A DNA stretch of 64,000 nt from Lonepinella sp042485795 (GTDB lineage Bacteria; Pseudomonadota; Gammaproteobacteria; Enterobacterales; Pasteurellaceae). A program made the position numbers and the translations under genes. The stretch is taken from positions 868,001 through 932,000 of the forward strand of contig NZ_CP169368.1 in assembly GCF_042485795.1 (NCBI RefSeq). The letters are read 5' to 3'. Below the pieces are notes generated by a model. The model saw only the letters and a program-made list of their open reading frames with translations, searched no databases and was not told the origin of the DNA. Positions 33,433 to 43,195 of the stretch are shown one piece after another. Positions within the stretch are counted from its first letter, which is position 1, and each line of letters opens with the position of its first letter.

Positions 33433-35226
33433 ATGCAAAATATTCGTAACTTTTCAATCATCGCTCATATTGACCATGGAAAATCGACCCTTTCTGACCG
33501 TTTGATCCAAACTTGTGGCGGTTTATCCGATCGTGAAATGGAAGCTCAGGTATTGGATTCCATGGATCTTGAACGTGAACGTGGAATTACTATCAAAGCC
33601 CAAAGTGTAACCTTAAACTATAAAGCCAAAAATGGTGAAACTTATCAATTAAACTTTATTGATACTCCAGGACACGTTGACTTTTCTTATGAAGTTTCTC
33701 GTTCTTTAGCCGCTTGCGAGGGGGCATTATTGGTGGTCGATGCGGGGCAAGGGGTAGAAGCTCAAACCTTAGCCAACTGCTACACAGCGTTGGATATGAA
33801 TTTAGAAGTGGTACCGATTTTAAATAAAATCGATTTACCCGCTGCCGAACCAGAACGTGTGGCAGAAGAAATTGAAGATATTGTGGGAATTGATGCTATT
33901 GATGCAGTTCGCTGTTCAGCCAAAACTGGCGTTGGGATTGAAGATGTATTAGAAGAAATTGTGGCAAAAATTCCAGCACCAGAGGGTGATCCGAATGCAC
34001 CATTGCAGGCATTAATTATTGATTCGTGGTTTGATAACTATTTGGGCGTTGTTTCGCTTGTTCGTGTAAAAAATGGTTCAATTAAAAAAGGCGATAAAAT
34101 CAAAGTAATGAGTACTGGGCAATCTTATCAAGTGGATCGCCTTGGGATTTTTACGCCAAAACAAGTAGATACTACTGAGCTAAAAACAGGCGAAGTAGGT
34201 TGGGTGGTTTGTGCGATTAAAGATATTTTAGGTGCGCCAGTAGGGGATACTTTAACTCACCAACACCATTCCGCTACAGAAGTCTTACCTGGTTTTAAAA
34301 AAGTGAAGCCACAAGTTTATGCAGGGTTATTCCCGATTAGTTCGGACGATTATGAAGCGTTTCGTGATGCGTTAGGCAAGTTAAGCCTAAATGATGCTTC
34401 GTTGTTCTATGAACCTGAAAATTCCACCGCACTTGGTTTTGGTTTCCGTTGTGGTTTCTTAGGTTTACTTCACATGGAAATCATTCAAGAACGTTTAGAG
34501 CGTGAATACGATCTTGATTTGATTACTACCGCACCTACCGTAGTGTATGAAGTTGAACTCACTAATGGTGATGTTGTCTATGTTGATAGCCCAGCGAAGT
34601 TACCGCCATTAAGCAACATTGCCGATATTCGTGAACCGATTGCGGAATGTAATATGCTTGTGCCTCAGGATTATTTAGGTAATGTAATCACTCTTTGTAT
34701 TGAAAAACGCGGGGTACAAACCAATATGGTGTATCATGGTAATCAAATTGCGTTGACCTATGAAATTCCGATGGGGGAAGTGGTACTTGATTTCTTTGAT
34801 CGTTTAAAATCTACCTCTCGAGGTTATGCTTCGTTAGATTATGGTTTTAAACGTTTTCAGTCTGCTAATATGGTGCGAGTGGATATTATGATTAATGGTG
34901 ATCGTGTAGATGCTCTGGCATTAATTGTACATAAAGATAATGCTACCTATCGTGGGCGTGAATTAGTGGAAAAAATGAAAGAATTAATTCCTCGTCAGCA
35001 ATTTGATATTGCTATTCAAGCTGCCATTGGTAATCAGATTATTGCTCGTTCTACCGTAAAACAGTTGCGTAAAAACGTGTTAGCAAAATGTTATGGTGGG
35101 GATGTAAGCCGTAAGAAAAAACTGTTGCAGAAACAGAAAGAAGGTAAAAAACGTATGAAGCAATTAGGTAATGTGGAAGTGCCACAAGAGGCATTTTTGG
35201 CGATTTTACACGTTGGAAAAGACTAA
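33433..35226 (+). CDS. lepA: Elongation factor 4 (LepA GTPase)
   Basis: A 597-residue ribosome-associated GTPase. G1 reads AHIDHGKST, G3 DTPGHVDF and G4 NKIDLP. The C-terminal LepA-specific domain ends with LRKNVLAKCYGGDVSRKKKL. It heads the lepA-lepB-rnc-era operon, which is conserved in gammaproteobacteria. An uptake core lies upstream at about 33350. Confidence 0.97.
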   Translation: MQNIRNFSIIAHIDHGKSTLSDRLIQTCGGLSDREMEAQVLDSMDLERERGITIKAQSVTLNYKAKNGETYQLNFIDTPGHVDFSYEVSRSLAACEGALLVVDAGQGVEAQTLANCYTALDMNLEVVPILNKIDLPAAEPERVAEEIEDIVGIDAIDAVRCSAKTGVGIEDVLEEIVAKIPAPEGDPNAPLQALIIDSWFDNYLGVVSLVRVKNGSIKKGDKIKVMSTGQSYQVDRLGIFTPKQVDTTELKTGEVGWVVCAIKDILGAPVGDTLTHQHHSATEVLPGFKKVKPQVYAGLFPISSDDYEAFRDALGKLSLNDASLFYEPENSTALGFGFRCGFLGLLHMEIIQERLEREYDLDLITTAPTVVYEVELTNGDVVYVDSPAKLPPLSNIADIREPIAECNMLVPQDYLGNVITLCIEKRGVQTNMVYHGNQIALTYEIPMGEVVLDFFDRLKSTSRGYASLDYGFKRFQSANMVRVDIMINGDRVDALALIVHKDNATYRGRELVEKMKELIPRQQFDIAIQAAIGNQIIARSTVKQLRKNVLAKCYGGDVSRKKKLLQKQKEGKKRMKQLGNVEVPQEAFLAILHVGKD

Positions 35227-35238
35227 ATAAGGGAAACT

Positions 35239-36261
35239 ATGTCAAAACTTTTTCTACCGATTTTATTAGTTGTAGGCTTTGCTGTTTGGAAAGTGTTAGA
35301 TTATCTACAGTTACCAAATACATTTTCAATTTTATTAATTTTATTCACCGCACTTTCTGGCGTATTGTGGTGCTATCACCGTTTTTCGGTGTTACCGCAT
35401 CGTCGCCGTCAAATTGTACGCACTGAACAGCGTACAGGACAAGTATTAAGCGATGAAGAAAGAGCCAAAATTGAGCCGATTGGTGAGGGCGAAGAATTTA
35501 TTTCATCTTTATTTCCTGTATTGGCGTTCGTATTAATTCTGCGTTCTTTTCTATTTGAACCGTTCCAAATTCCATCACAATCCATGGAACCAACTTTACG
35601 TGTAGGCGATTTTATTTTAGTAGAAAAATATGCTTATGGCGTTAAAGATCCAGTTTTCCAAAATACTTTGATGGAAACAGGCAAAGTGCAACGTGGAGAT
35701 ATTGTAGTGTTTAAAGCCCCACCTCAACCGAATGTGGATTATATTAAACGTGTAATCGGGATTGGTGGCGACCGAGTGCTTTATAATGAGTTAGAAAGAA
35801 AATTAACCATTATTTATGGTAAGAATGGCAAGCCGTGTGAAGAAGATTGTGAAAGCAAAGAATTTGCTTATTCTAAGCCACAACAAAATGATGAATTTAA
35901 GGCAATTATTGGTAGAAATCCAGATGGTAGCTTTATTTATGGTCCGAGTATGCTCGAACTGACCGAAAGCGGGGATGTAAGCCACCAAATTCATTGGTTC
36001 CCTGAGCCTATTTCAGAGGGCTATCGTTATAAAGATTATGTTAAACAAGAATATTATGTGACTGAATGGGTGGTGCCAGCAGGACAATATTTTATGATGG
36101 GCGATAATCGTAATATGAGTGAAGATAGCCGTTTCTGGGGCTTTGTGCCAGAGAAAAATATTGTGGGTAAAGCCACTTATATTTGGTTAAGTTTAGATAA
36201 AAAACCAAATGAATGGCCAACGGGTATTCGTTCAGAACGTTTATTTACAAAGATTCAATAA
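35239..36261 (+). CDS. lepB: Signal peptidase I
   Basis: A 340-residue inner-membrane serine/lysine protease that removes signal peptides. Two N-terminal membrane segments are followed by the catalytic serine in IPSQSMEPTL, the lysine in YIKRVIG and the GDNRNMSEDSRFWGFV box. It lies 12 bases after lepA, and its stop is one base from the rnc start. Confidence 0.96.
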   Translation: MSKLFLPILLVVGFAVWKVLDYLQLPNTFSILLILFTALSGVLWCYHRFSVLPHRRRQIVRTEQRTGQVLSDEERAKIEPIGEGEEFISSLFPVLAFVLILRSFLFEPFQIPSQSMEPTLRVGDFILVEKYAYGVKDPVFQNTLMETGKVQRGDIVVFKAPPQPNVDYIKRVIGIGGDRVLYNELERKLTIIYGKNGKPCEEDCESKEFAYSKPQQNDEFKAIIGRNPDGSFIYGPSMLELTESGDVSHQIHWFPEPISEGYRYKDYVKQEYYVTEWVVPAGQYFMMGDNRNMSEDSRFWGFVPEKNIVGKATYIWLSLDKKPNEWPTGIRSERLFTKIQ

Positions 36262-36262
36262 G

Positions 36263-36946
36263 ATGAATAATTTAACTAAATTACAGAGTAAGATCGGTTA
36301 TGAATTTAACGATCTTACTTTGCTAAAACAAGCCTTAACGCATCGTAGTGCAGCGAAAGAACATAATGAACGCCTTGAGTTTTTAGGTGATGCGATTTTG
36401 AATCTCACTATTGCTCAAGCCTTGTATCACCAGTTCCCGAAATGTAATGAGGGAGAACTGAGCCGAATGCGAGCCACCTTAGTGCGAGAACAAACCCTTG
36501 CTGAACTAGCTCGCCAATTTGAGCTTGGCGATAATTTAGTATTGGGTTCTGGGGAACTGAAAAGCGGAGGATTCCGTCGTGAATCTATTTTAGCCGATTG
36601 TGTGGAAGCGATTATCGGGGCAATGTCTTTAGATAGTAGTTTAAATAGCACCATGAATATTATTTGTCATTGGTATGCGGAACGCTTAGTTTTGATTAAG
36701 CCAGGTGAAAATCAAAAAGATCCTAAAACCCGTTTGCAAGAATATTTACAAGGTAAAGGATTAAATCTGCCTAGCTATAACATTATCAACACGACAGGGG
36801 AAGCACACTGTCAAACCTTTACTGTGGAATGTAACGTGGAAAATTTTGACCGCACTTTTACTGGTATTGCTAATAGTCGCCGTAAAGCAGAACAGGCTGC
36901 GGCAGAACAAATTTTAAAAGAATTGGATATACATAATGACAGATGA
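36263..36946 (+). CDS. rnc: Ribonuclease III
   Basis: A 227-residue double-strand-specific RNase with the signature ERLEFLGDAILN in the catalytic domain and a C-terminal dsRNA-binding domain (from about residue 155, KTRLQEYLQGKG). I start at the ATG directly after the lepB stop; the longer frame beginning inside lepB adds residues absent from the family. It overlaps era by 11 bases. Confidence 0.96.
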   Translation: MNNLTKLQSKIGYEFNDLTLLKQALTHRSAAKEHNERLEFLGDAILNLTIAQALYHQFPKCNEGELSRMRATLVREQTLAELARQFELGDNLVLGSGELKSGGFRRESILADCVEAIIGAMSLDSSLNSTMNIICHWYAERLVLIKPGENQKDPKTRLQEYLQGKGLNLPSYNIINTTGEAHCQTFTVECNVENFDRTFTGIANSRRKAEQAAAEQILKELDIHNDR

Positions 36947-37886
36947 ACATTTACAGATTGATGTAAACGATGAAAATAACCAACAACCTACAGAAACCTA
37001 TTGTGGTTTTATTGCTATTATTGGTCGCCCAAATGTGGGAAAATCGACCTTATTAAATAAAATATTAGGGCAAAAAATTTCCATTACCTCACGTAAAGCA
37101 CAAACCACTCGCCACCGTATTGTAGGGATTGATACCGACGGTGCTTATCAAGCGATTTATGTGGATACTCCTGGATTACATATTGAAGAAAAACGAGCCA
37201 TTAACCGTTTAATGAATCGTGCCGCCAGCAGTGCTATTGGTGATGTGGACTTAATTATTTTTATGGTGGACGGTACACACTGGAATGAAGACGATGAAAT
37301 GGTGTTAAACAAATTACGCCAAGTAAAAACCCCCGTGGTATTAGCTATTAACAAAATTGACAATGTAAAGAATAAAGATGAATTATTGCCATTTATCACT
37401 GAATTAAGCGGAAAATTTAATTTCAAAGAAATTGTGCCGATTTCCGCTCAACGTGGTAACAACGTACATAATTTGAAAAAAATTGTGCGAGATTGCTTGA
37501 AAAAAGGTGAGCATCATTTTCCAGAGGATTATGTGACAGACCGTTCCCAACGTTTTATGGCATCTGAAATTATCCGTGAAAAACTCATGCGGTTTATGGG
37601 CGAAGAATTACCTTATTCGGTGACAGTGGAAATTGAACAATTTAAACTCAATGAACGTGGTACTTACGAAATTAACGGCTTGATTTTAGTAGAACGTGAT
37701 GGTCAGAAAAAAATGGTCATCGGTCAAGGTGGACAAAAAATCAAAGTGATTGGCACTGAAGCTCGTCAAGATATGGAACGCTTATTTGACAACAAAGTAC
37801 ATTTAGAGCTTTGGGTTAAGGTTAAATCAGGCTGGGCAGATGATGAAAGAGCATTGCGTAGTTTGGGGTATATGGAAGAATATTGA
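36936..37886 (+). CDS. era: GTPase Era
   Basis: A 316-residue GTPase that binds the 3' end of 16S rRNA and is needed for 30S maturation. G1 is GRPNVGKST, G3 DTPGLH and G4 NKIDN, and the KH domain contains GQGGQKIKVIG. The last gene of the lepA operon; recO does not follow here. Confidence 0.97.
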   Translation: MTDEHLQIDVNDENNQQPTETYCGFIAIIGRPNVGKSTLLNKILGQKISITSRKAQTTRHRIVGIDTDGAYQAIYVDTPGLHIEEKRAINRLMNRAASSAIGDVDLIIFMVDGTHWNEDDEMVLNKLRQVKTPVVLAINKIDNVKNKDELLPFITELSGKFNFKEIVPISAQRGNNVHNLKKIVRDCLKKGEHHFPEDYVTDRSQRFMASEIIREKLMRFMGEELPYSVTVEIEQFKLNERGTYEINGLILVERDGQKKMVIGQGGQKIKVIGTEARQDMERLFDNKVHLELWVKVKSGWADDERALRSLGYMEEY

Positions 37887-38033
37887 TTTTCTCAACTCAA
37901 TTTAACTGAGCCTTGTTCTCAATATGCTGTTTTTTTATTGCTAGCAAAATCGATTGATCATCGTAACTAATTGAAGTATATTTATAATTTCTCAATTATG
38001 GGAAATTATTTGAAAATTAATAGGAAATATATT

Positions 38034-38654
38034 ATGACACAAGAACAAAAAACTTTTTCTGAACGTTTAAAAGCATTTAATCGTACCACACATGACAGTG
38101 TAGATAATCTCGTGATGTCGGTTGAACCTTTCAAGAATAATGAAAATTATACAAAATTCTTGCTATTACAATCAGTGTTTCACAAAGTAGTTGATGATAT
38201 TTATAAAGATCCTGAACTCAATAAAAAAATCCCAGAGTTAAAATATATGGCTCGTTATGATGCTGTGGTGAAAGATTTAGCGGTATTAAATAGCCAACCT
38301 TTTGAATTTAAAGGCACTTTACCTCATCCTCAAGGCAACGAAGCGATCGGTTGGTTGTATTGTGCTGAGGGTTCAAACTTAGGTGCAGCTTTCCTATATA
38401 AAGCGGCAGAAAAGAATTTAAGTTTTGATGCAGAACATGGAGCAAGTCATCTTGCAGGGCATCCTGAAGGACGTGGTAAACACTGGCGTGAATTTAAAGT
38501 GTATTTGGATAATTTAGGCTTAGATCCAAAAGCTGAAGATGAGGCACTTCAAGGTTCTAAAGAGGCTTTTACATTTTATAAAATGGTATTACGTCAGGTG
38601 TTTGGTTTGCCAGAAAATTATGAAGCACCAAGTCAAAGACCTGTCCACCCATAA
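38034..38654 (+). CDS. Heme oxygenase (biliverdin-producing)
   Basis: A 206-residue all-helical heme oxygenase of the bacterial HemO/PigA type. The probable proximal histidine is in NRTTHDSVDNL (about residue 20). The distal-helix glycine-rich segment GWLYCAEGSNLGAAFLYKAA is clear. It would release iron from host heme. The start with AGGA at 38022-38025 is preferred over an upstream ATG that adds 21 residues. I did not find a convincing Fur box in the 147-base upstream gap. Confidence 0.88.
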   Translation: MTQEQKTFSERLKAFNRTTHDSVDNLVMSVEPFKNNENYTKFLLLQSVFHKVVDDIYKDPELNKKIPELKYMARYDAVVKDLAVLNSQPFEFKGTLPHPQGNEAIGWLYCAEGSNLGAAFLYKAAEKNLSFDAEHGASHLAGHPEGRGKHWREFKVYLDNLGLDPKAEDEALQGSKEAFTFYKMVLRQVFGLPENYEAPSQRPVHP

Positions 38655-38670
38655 TTTAATTCCATTACAC

Positions 38671-38700
38671 AAAGGGCAAGATTAGATTTCTTGCCCTTTT
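38671..38700. terminator. Bidirectional terminator between heme oxygenase and protein E genes
   Basis: A 10-bp perfect stem, AAAGGGCAAG/CTTGCCCTTT, with a 9-base loop between convergent genes. Confidence 0.8.
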
Positions 38701-38709
38701 GCTATTAAA

Positions 38710-39174
38710 TTAATGATAAAAATTCGCACACATGACTTGAGCGACAGTCCCTAGTGTTGAACCATTACGAGGCTTGACTTGATGCTCACGATATTTTTTC
38801 GGAGTGAATACCGTTCCTTCCCCCCAGAAATCCGAATATAACAGTGATCCTGTATGGGTCATGATATTTGTTTTACAATCTAAGACTTTATGCTGACGTA
38901 CGGATTTCGTCATTAGGTTTTTATCTTCAAAAATGCGATGTCCAATATGTAAATTAATCACGGTATCAAAATTAATCAGATTGTTTTTGGTATTATCCAC
39001 CCAGATCGAAGATGTATCCACATAATATTGAGAATTTTTTGATAAACGAATAAAGCCGATGGCGGTTTTTTGTGGAGTATCTAATTGTTCACCGTGAATT
39101 AACGCTTGTCGTTCTGGTTGATTGCTACAAGCACTGATGATTAATGCAGTAAGTAATAAAGTCACTTTTTTCAT
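38710..39174 (-). CDS. Protein E-like surface adhesin lipoprotein
   Basis: A 154-residue lipoprotein with lipobox IISAC (C16). The mature part resembles Haemophilus influenzae surface protein E: GFIRLSKNSQYYVDTSSIWVDN, then SVRQHKVLDC, a DFWGEGT segment and a C-terminal VAQVMCANF. Protein E binds vitronectin, laminin and plasminogen, and helps adherence and serum resistance. The two spaced cysteines in the mature part probably form a disulfide. Identification is from remembered family sequence, with high similarity in the N-terminal half. Confidence 0.8.
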   Translation of the reverse strand: MKKVTLLLTALIISACSNQPERQALIHGEQLDTPQKTAIGFIRLSKNSQYYVDTSSIWVDNTKNNLINFDTVINLHIGHRIFEDKNLMTKSVRQHKVLDCKTNIMTHTGSLLYSDFWGEGTVFTPKKYREHQVKPRNGSTLGTVAQVMCANFYH

Positions 39175-39270
39175 AATGATCTCCTTAGTGCCAGTGATTT
39201 AGCTACATTATGGCATATTTTTAGCCAATGTTGTGTTTTTATTTCTCATTATGTAGCGAAAACTCAAAGC

Positions 39271-39308
39271 AAAAAAATGCGGTGAAAAGTCAATATTTTT
39301 TCACCGCA
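39271..39308 (-). terminator. ffh terminator made from uptake-sequence arms
   Basis: TGCGGTGAAAA (39278-39288) pairs with TTTTCACCGCA (39298-39308). Read on the minus strand the stem is followed by seven T residues. One arm is an uptake core and the other has one mismatch. Confidence 0.85.
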
Positions 39309-39338
39309 CTATGCTTCACCAAGATTTACACAGGATAA

Positions 39339-40727
39339 TTAGCGTTTAAACATTCCACCTAAACCAGCCAGTCCACCCATGCCACCGCCCATCATTCCTT
39401 TCATACCTTTCATCATTTTTGCCATGCCACCACTACGCATTTTTTTCATCATGCGTTGCATATCGTCAAATTGTTTGAGTAATTTATTAACATCTTGCAC
39501 TTGCGTGCCTGAACCTAACGCAATGCGGCGACGGCGTGAGCCTTTGATAATGTCAGGATTGGCACGTTCTTTTAAGGTCATGGAATTGATGATCGCTTCC
39601 ATTTTGATAAACATTTTATCATCCACTTGATTTTTAACATGATCAGGTAAGTTTTTTGCCCCAGGGAGTTTGTCTAACATCGACATCATGCCGCCCATTT
39701 TTTTCATTTCGATCAGTTGTTCACGGAAATCTTCAAGGGTAAATTGATCGCCCTTTTTGAATTTCTTCGCCATTTTTTCGGCTTTTTCTTGGTCAACGGA
39801 ACGTTGTAAATCTTCGATTAAAGAAAGGACATCGCCCATACCTAAAATACGTGAAGCCACACGTTCTGGGTGGAAAGGTTCTAACGCCTCGGTTTTTTCA
39901 CCTACCCCTAAGAATTTGATCGGTTTACCTGTAATTTGGCGAATAGATAAGGCTGCACCACCACGTGCATCGCCATCGACTTTGGTTAAGATCACCCCAG
40001 TTAATGGCAAGGCTTCATTAAAGGCTTTGGCAGTATTGGCAGCATCTTGCCCTGTCATTGCATCCACGGTAAACAGGGTTTCAATCGGCTCAAGTGCGGT
40101 GTGAATTTGCTTAATTTCTTCCATCATCTCGCCGTCAACATGCAAGCGACCTGCCGTATCCACAATCAATACGTCATAGAATTTTAATTTCGCATCGGCT
40201 TTAGCGGTTTTGGCAATTTCTACAGGGTTCTGTTTTACGTCAGAAGGAAAGAAATCTACACCCACAGATTGGGCTAAGGTTTCAAGCTGTTTAATCGCCG
40301 CAGGACGATATACGTCAGCAGACACCACTAATACTTTTTTCTTATGCCGTTCTTTTAAAAATTTCGCCAGTTTGCCTACAGAAGTGGTTTTCCCCGCCCC
40401 TTGTAAACCTGCCATTAAAATGACCGCTGGCGGTTGGGTAGCAAGATTTAATTCTTCATTAGCTTGCCCCATGGCATTTTCTAATTCACTTTGTACGATT
40501 TTTAGAAATTCTTGCCCTGGGGTCAGGCTTTTATTGACTTCTTCACCGATAGCACGTTCTTTGACTTTATTGATAAATTCACGTACTACAGGCAAAGCAA
40601 CGTCCGCTTCCAGCAATGCCATGCGGACTTCTCGTAGGGTATCTTTAATATTGTCTTCGGTTAAACGCCCTTTACCTGTGATATTACGTAGGGTTTTCGA
40701 CAGGCGATCAGATAAATTTTCAAACAT
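39339..40727 (-). CDS. ffh: Signal recognition particle GTPase
   Basis: A 462-residue SRP54 protein. It has an N domain, a G domain with GLQGAGKTT, DTAGRLH and TKVDGDARGG, and a methionine-rich M domain ending MKGMMGGGMGG that binds 4.5S RNA and signal peptides. It is divergent from ypjD, as in E. coli. Confidence 0.97.
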   Translation of the reverse strand: MFENLSDRLSKTLRNITGKGRLTEDNIKDTLREVRMALLEADVALPVVREFINKVKERAIGEEVNKSLTPGQEFLKIVQSELENAMGQANEELNLATQPPAVILMAGLQGAGKTTSVGKLAKFLKERHKKKVLVVSADVYRPAAIKQLETLAQSVGVDFFPSDVKQNPVEIAKTAKADAKLKFYDVLIVDTAGRLHVDGEMMEEIKQIHTALEPIETLFTVDAMTGQDAANTAKAFNEALPLTGVILTKVDGDARGGAALSIRQITGKPIKFLGVGEKTEALEPFHPERVASRILGMGDVLSLIEDLQRSVDQEKAEKMAKKFKKGDQFTLEDFREQLIEMKKMGGMMSMLDKLPGAKNLPDHVKNQVDDKMFIKMEAIINSMTLKERANPDIIKGSRRRRIALGSGTQVQDVNKLLKQFDDMQRMMKKMRSGGMAKMMKGMKGMMGGGMGGLAGLGGMFKR

Positions 40728-40871
40728 ATTTCGTTCTCGTCATTAACAAAAAATTTACCCGATTATACCTGAATTTCCTTGTTTTCACTAGCAAAGGCAG
40801 TCTCTAATTGAAATTTCAATTTAGCACGGTTAAAATGAATTGTTATTTTTGAAAAATAAAGGATAAACAAA

Positions 40872-41663
40872 TTGACAACAATGCCTTATGCTATTTTTGC
40901 AATGCTTTTTTATAGCTTCAATATCTTGCTAATTATGCCGATGTTGCTGAAAATTGATGGGCAAACTAAACCAAAAAGAACACTGTTTTTATGCAGTGCA
41001 TTTTTAGCTGTAATTTGTCATTATTTGAGTTTTACCGAATTGTTTACTCATCTAACCTTAGGGGCAGATATTACGTTACTTGAAGTCAGTTCCTTAATGA
41101 GTTTTTTTATTGCATTATTAAGTACAGTACCGATGTTATGGAATGTGCGAACATTGGCATTTGTTTCGCCTATTGTGTATGGATTTGCCTTAATTAATTT
41201 GTTAATGACGAAATTTATCCCAAGTCAAATCGTGCATTTACAAGTGGATTTATTGTTACATATTCTGATCTCTATGTTGGCTTATGCGGTCTGTTTTATT
41301 GCCATGTTGTACAGCATTCAAATTGCTTGGTTGGATCGTCATTTAAAACGTAAAAAAGTCTTGCCATCACCTGACTTACCGCCATTAATGTTGGTGGAAC
41401 GCCATTTTTTTCGTGTCATGTTAAGTGGTGAAATTTTATTAACCATTATCTTATTCACTGGAACATATCATTTATTGCATGCGTTGCAGTTAAGCAATAT
41501 TCATAAGGCAGTGTTTTCCCTATTTGCTTGGGTTGTTTTTGGTATTCTGTTGATAGGGCATTGGAAATGGCATTGGCGTGGAAAAAGAATGATCATTTTC
41601 ACAATCTCAGGTATGATATTGCTGACGATTGCTTATTTTGGAAGCAAATTTTTCCCAACATAA
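40872..41663 (+). CDS. ypjD: CcsA/HemX-like membrane protein YpjD
   Basis: A 263-residue polytopic inner-membrane protein of the cytochrome c assembly (CcsA/HemX-like) family, about eight membrane segments. It shows the YGFALINLLMTKF and HILISMLAYAVCFIAMLYSIQIAW helices and the PPLMLVERHFFRVM loop of E. coli YpjD. Its function is not established. The TTG at 40872 has AAGGA eight bases upstream; the ATG at 40881 aligns better with the E. coli start but is poorly placed. The order ffh, ypjD, corB-like is conserved with E. coli. Confidence 0.85.
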   Translation: MTTMPYAIFAMLFYSFNILLIMPMLLKIDGQTKPKRTLFLCSAFLAVICHYLSFTELFTHLTLGADITLLEVSSLMSFFIALLSTVPMLWNVRTLAFVSPIVYGFALINLLMTKFIPSQIVHLQVDLLLHILISMLAYAVCFIAMLYSIQIAWLDRHLKRKKVLPSPDLPPLMLVERHFFRVMLSGEILLTIILFTGTYHLLHALQLSNIHKAVFSLFAWVVFGILLIGHWKWHWRGKRMIIFTISGMILLTIAYFGSKFFPT

Positions 41664-41676
41664 AGGGAGAAATTGG

Positions 41677-41714
41677 AAGTGCGGTATAAAAATTCTCTTT
41701 TTTTAACCGCACTT
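41677..41714 (+). terminator. Inverted uptake-sequence pair after ypjD
   Basis: AAGTGCGGT (41677-41685) and ACCGCACTT (41706-41714) bracket an A/T-rich loop that can extend the stem. It lies between ypjD and the next gene, so it may attenuate rather than fully stop readthrough. Confidence 0.6.
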
Positions 41715-41742
41715 AATATTGAACGAACACAAGGAACAACTT

Positions 41743-43002
41743 TTGGACAGTATTCCCCTTAGTACCTTATTTATTATTCTTATCATTCTGTTAATTATTT
41801 CTGCCTATTTTTCAGGTTCAGAAACAGGTCTATTGTCTGCCAACCGTTACCGTATGCGTTACCTTGCTGAAAAAGGGCATAAGGGAGCAAAAAAAGCAGA
41901 ACGTTTATTAAAAAAAACCGATAAATTACTGAGTTTTATTTTAATCTGTAATAATCTGGTGAATATTTCTGCTTCGGCAATCGCAACCATTATTGGTATG
42001 CGTCTATATGGTGATGCAGGCGTAGCCATTGCGACAGGCTTATTGACCTTTGTGATGTTAGTCTTTTCTGAAATTTATCCAAAAACCGTTGCTGCACTTT
42101 ATCCAGAAAAAGTGGCATTTTTGTCTAGCCACTTGATTTCGCCGTTAATGAAACTTTTTATGCCACTGGTTTTTTTGATGAATTTGATTATTAAATGCTT
42201 AATCAAAATCACTGGCTTAAAAACCGAAATTAGAGCGAATCATCTTAATGCAGAAGAATTACGTTCTATTGTAAATGAAAGCGGCAAATTTATTCCCTCT
42301 GCTCACCAAGAAATGTTGTTGTCAATTTTGGATTTGGCGGAAGTTTCTGTCGAAGATATTATGGTGCCACGTAATGATATTGCTGGGATTAATATTGATG
42401 ACGATTGGAAGTCGATTATGCGTCAGTTAAACCACGCAGCACACAGCCGAGTGGTATTATATAAAGACAATATGGATGAAAATGTGCTAGGCATTTTACG
42501 AGTGCGAGAAGCCTATCGTTTGATGCTAGACAAAAATGAGTTTAGTAAAGAAACCTTAATTCGAGCCGCCGATGAGATTTATTTTATTCCCGAAGGCACC
42601 GCATTAACCGCACAATTACTCAATTTCCGTAATAATAAAGAACGTATTGGATTAGTCGTAGATGAATATGGCGACATCAAAGGATTAGTCACCTTAGAAG
42701 ATATTTTAGAAGAAATAGTCGGAGAATTTACCACCTCAACGGCGCCATCTATTGAGGAAGAAGTGACGACTCAGTCAGATGGTTCGATTTTAATTGAAGG
42801 CTCAACTAATATTCGTGATTTAAATAAACTGTTTGATTGGAATTTAGATACCGAAGAAGCTCGCACCTTTAATGGTCTAATTTTAGAGCATTTAGAAGAT
42901 ATTCCCGATGAGGGAGCAGAATTTGAATTAAATGGCTTGAAAGTCACTGTGTTAGAAGTAGCGGATAATATGGTTAAACAAGCGAGAGTGGTGAAATTAT
43001 AG
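41743..43002 (+). CDS. corB: CorB/YfjD-type CNNM-CBS transporter-like protein
   Basis: A 419-residue membrane protein. It has an N-terminal DUF21/CNNM domain with about four membrane segments (SAYFSGSETGLLSANRYRMR, then GDAGVAIATG and SEIYPKTVAALYPEKVAF), a CBS pair with EDIMVPRNDIAGI and LVVDEYGDIKGLVTLED, and a C-terminal CorC_HlyC domain. It is linked to Mg/Co transport in relatives. The TTG at 41743, with AAGGAAC upstream, gives an N-terminus that aligns with E. coli YfjD; a TTG at 41719 would add 8 residues. Confidence 0.88.
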   Translation: MDSIPLSTLFIILIILLIISAYFSGSETGLLSANRYRMRYLAEKGHKGAKKAERLLKKTDKLLSFILICNNLVNISASAIATIIGMRLYGDAGVAIATGLLTFVMLVFSEIYPKTVAALYPEKVAFLSSHLISPLMKLFMPLVFLMNLIIKCLIKITGLKTEIRANHLNAEELRSIVNESGKFIPSAHQEMLLSILDLAEVSVEDIMVPRNDIAGINIDDDWKSIMRQLNHAAHSRVVLYKDNMDENVLGILRVREAYRLMLDKNEFSKETLIRAADEIYFIPEGTALTAQLLNFRNNKERIGLVVDEYGDIKGLVTLEDILEEIVGEFTTSTAPSIEEEVTTQSDGSILIEGSTNIRDLNKLFDWNLDTEEARTFNGLILEHLEDIPDEGAEFELNGLKVTVLEVADNMVKQARVVKL

Positions 43003-43195
43003 TGAGAATTCATTATTCTTTTTTGACATCCTTCCCATCCTAAAGAACAGTATTTTAAGGTACTATTAGATAAGTTGTAATATTTACTCCATAACCCATC
43101 ATATTTTTTGAACAAAAACTTCACTTTTGTGGAGATCTTGAATAAAATATTACCCATTAAAAAATAGGGATTTTTTATTTATTAGGGTTAGGTTT

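Noticed and set aside
37887..38033. Possible Fur box upstream of the heme oxygenase gene
   Set aside because: AT-rich half-sites occur but no segment comes near the 19-base Fur consensus, so iron control could not be claimed from sequence.
40210..40746. A 178-codon plus-strand open frame opposite ffh
   Set aside because: It is a shadow of ffh on the other strand; its composition follows the ffh codons and no motif is present.
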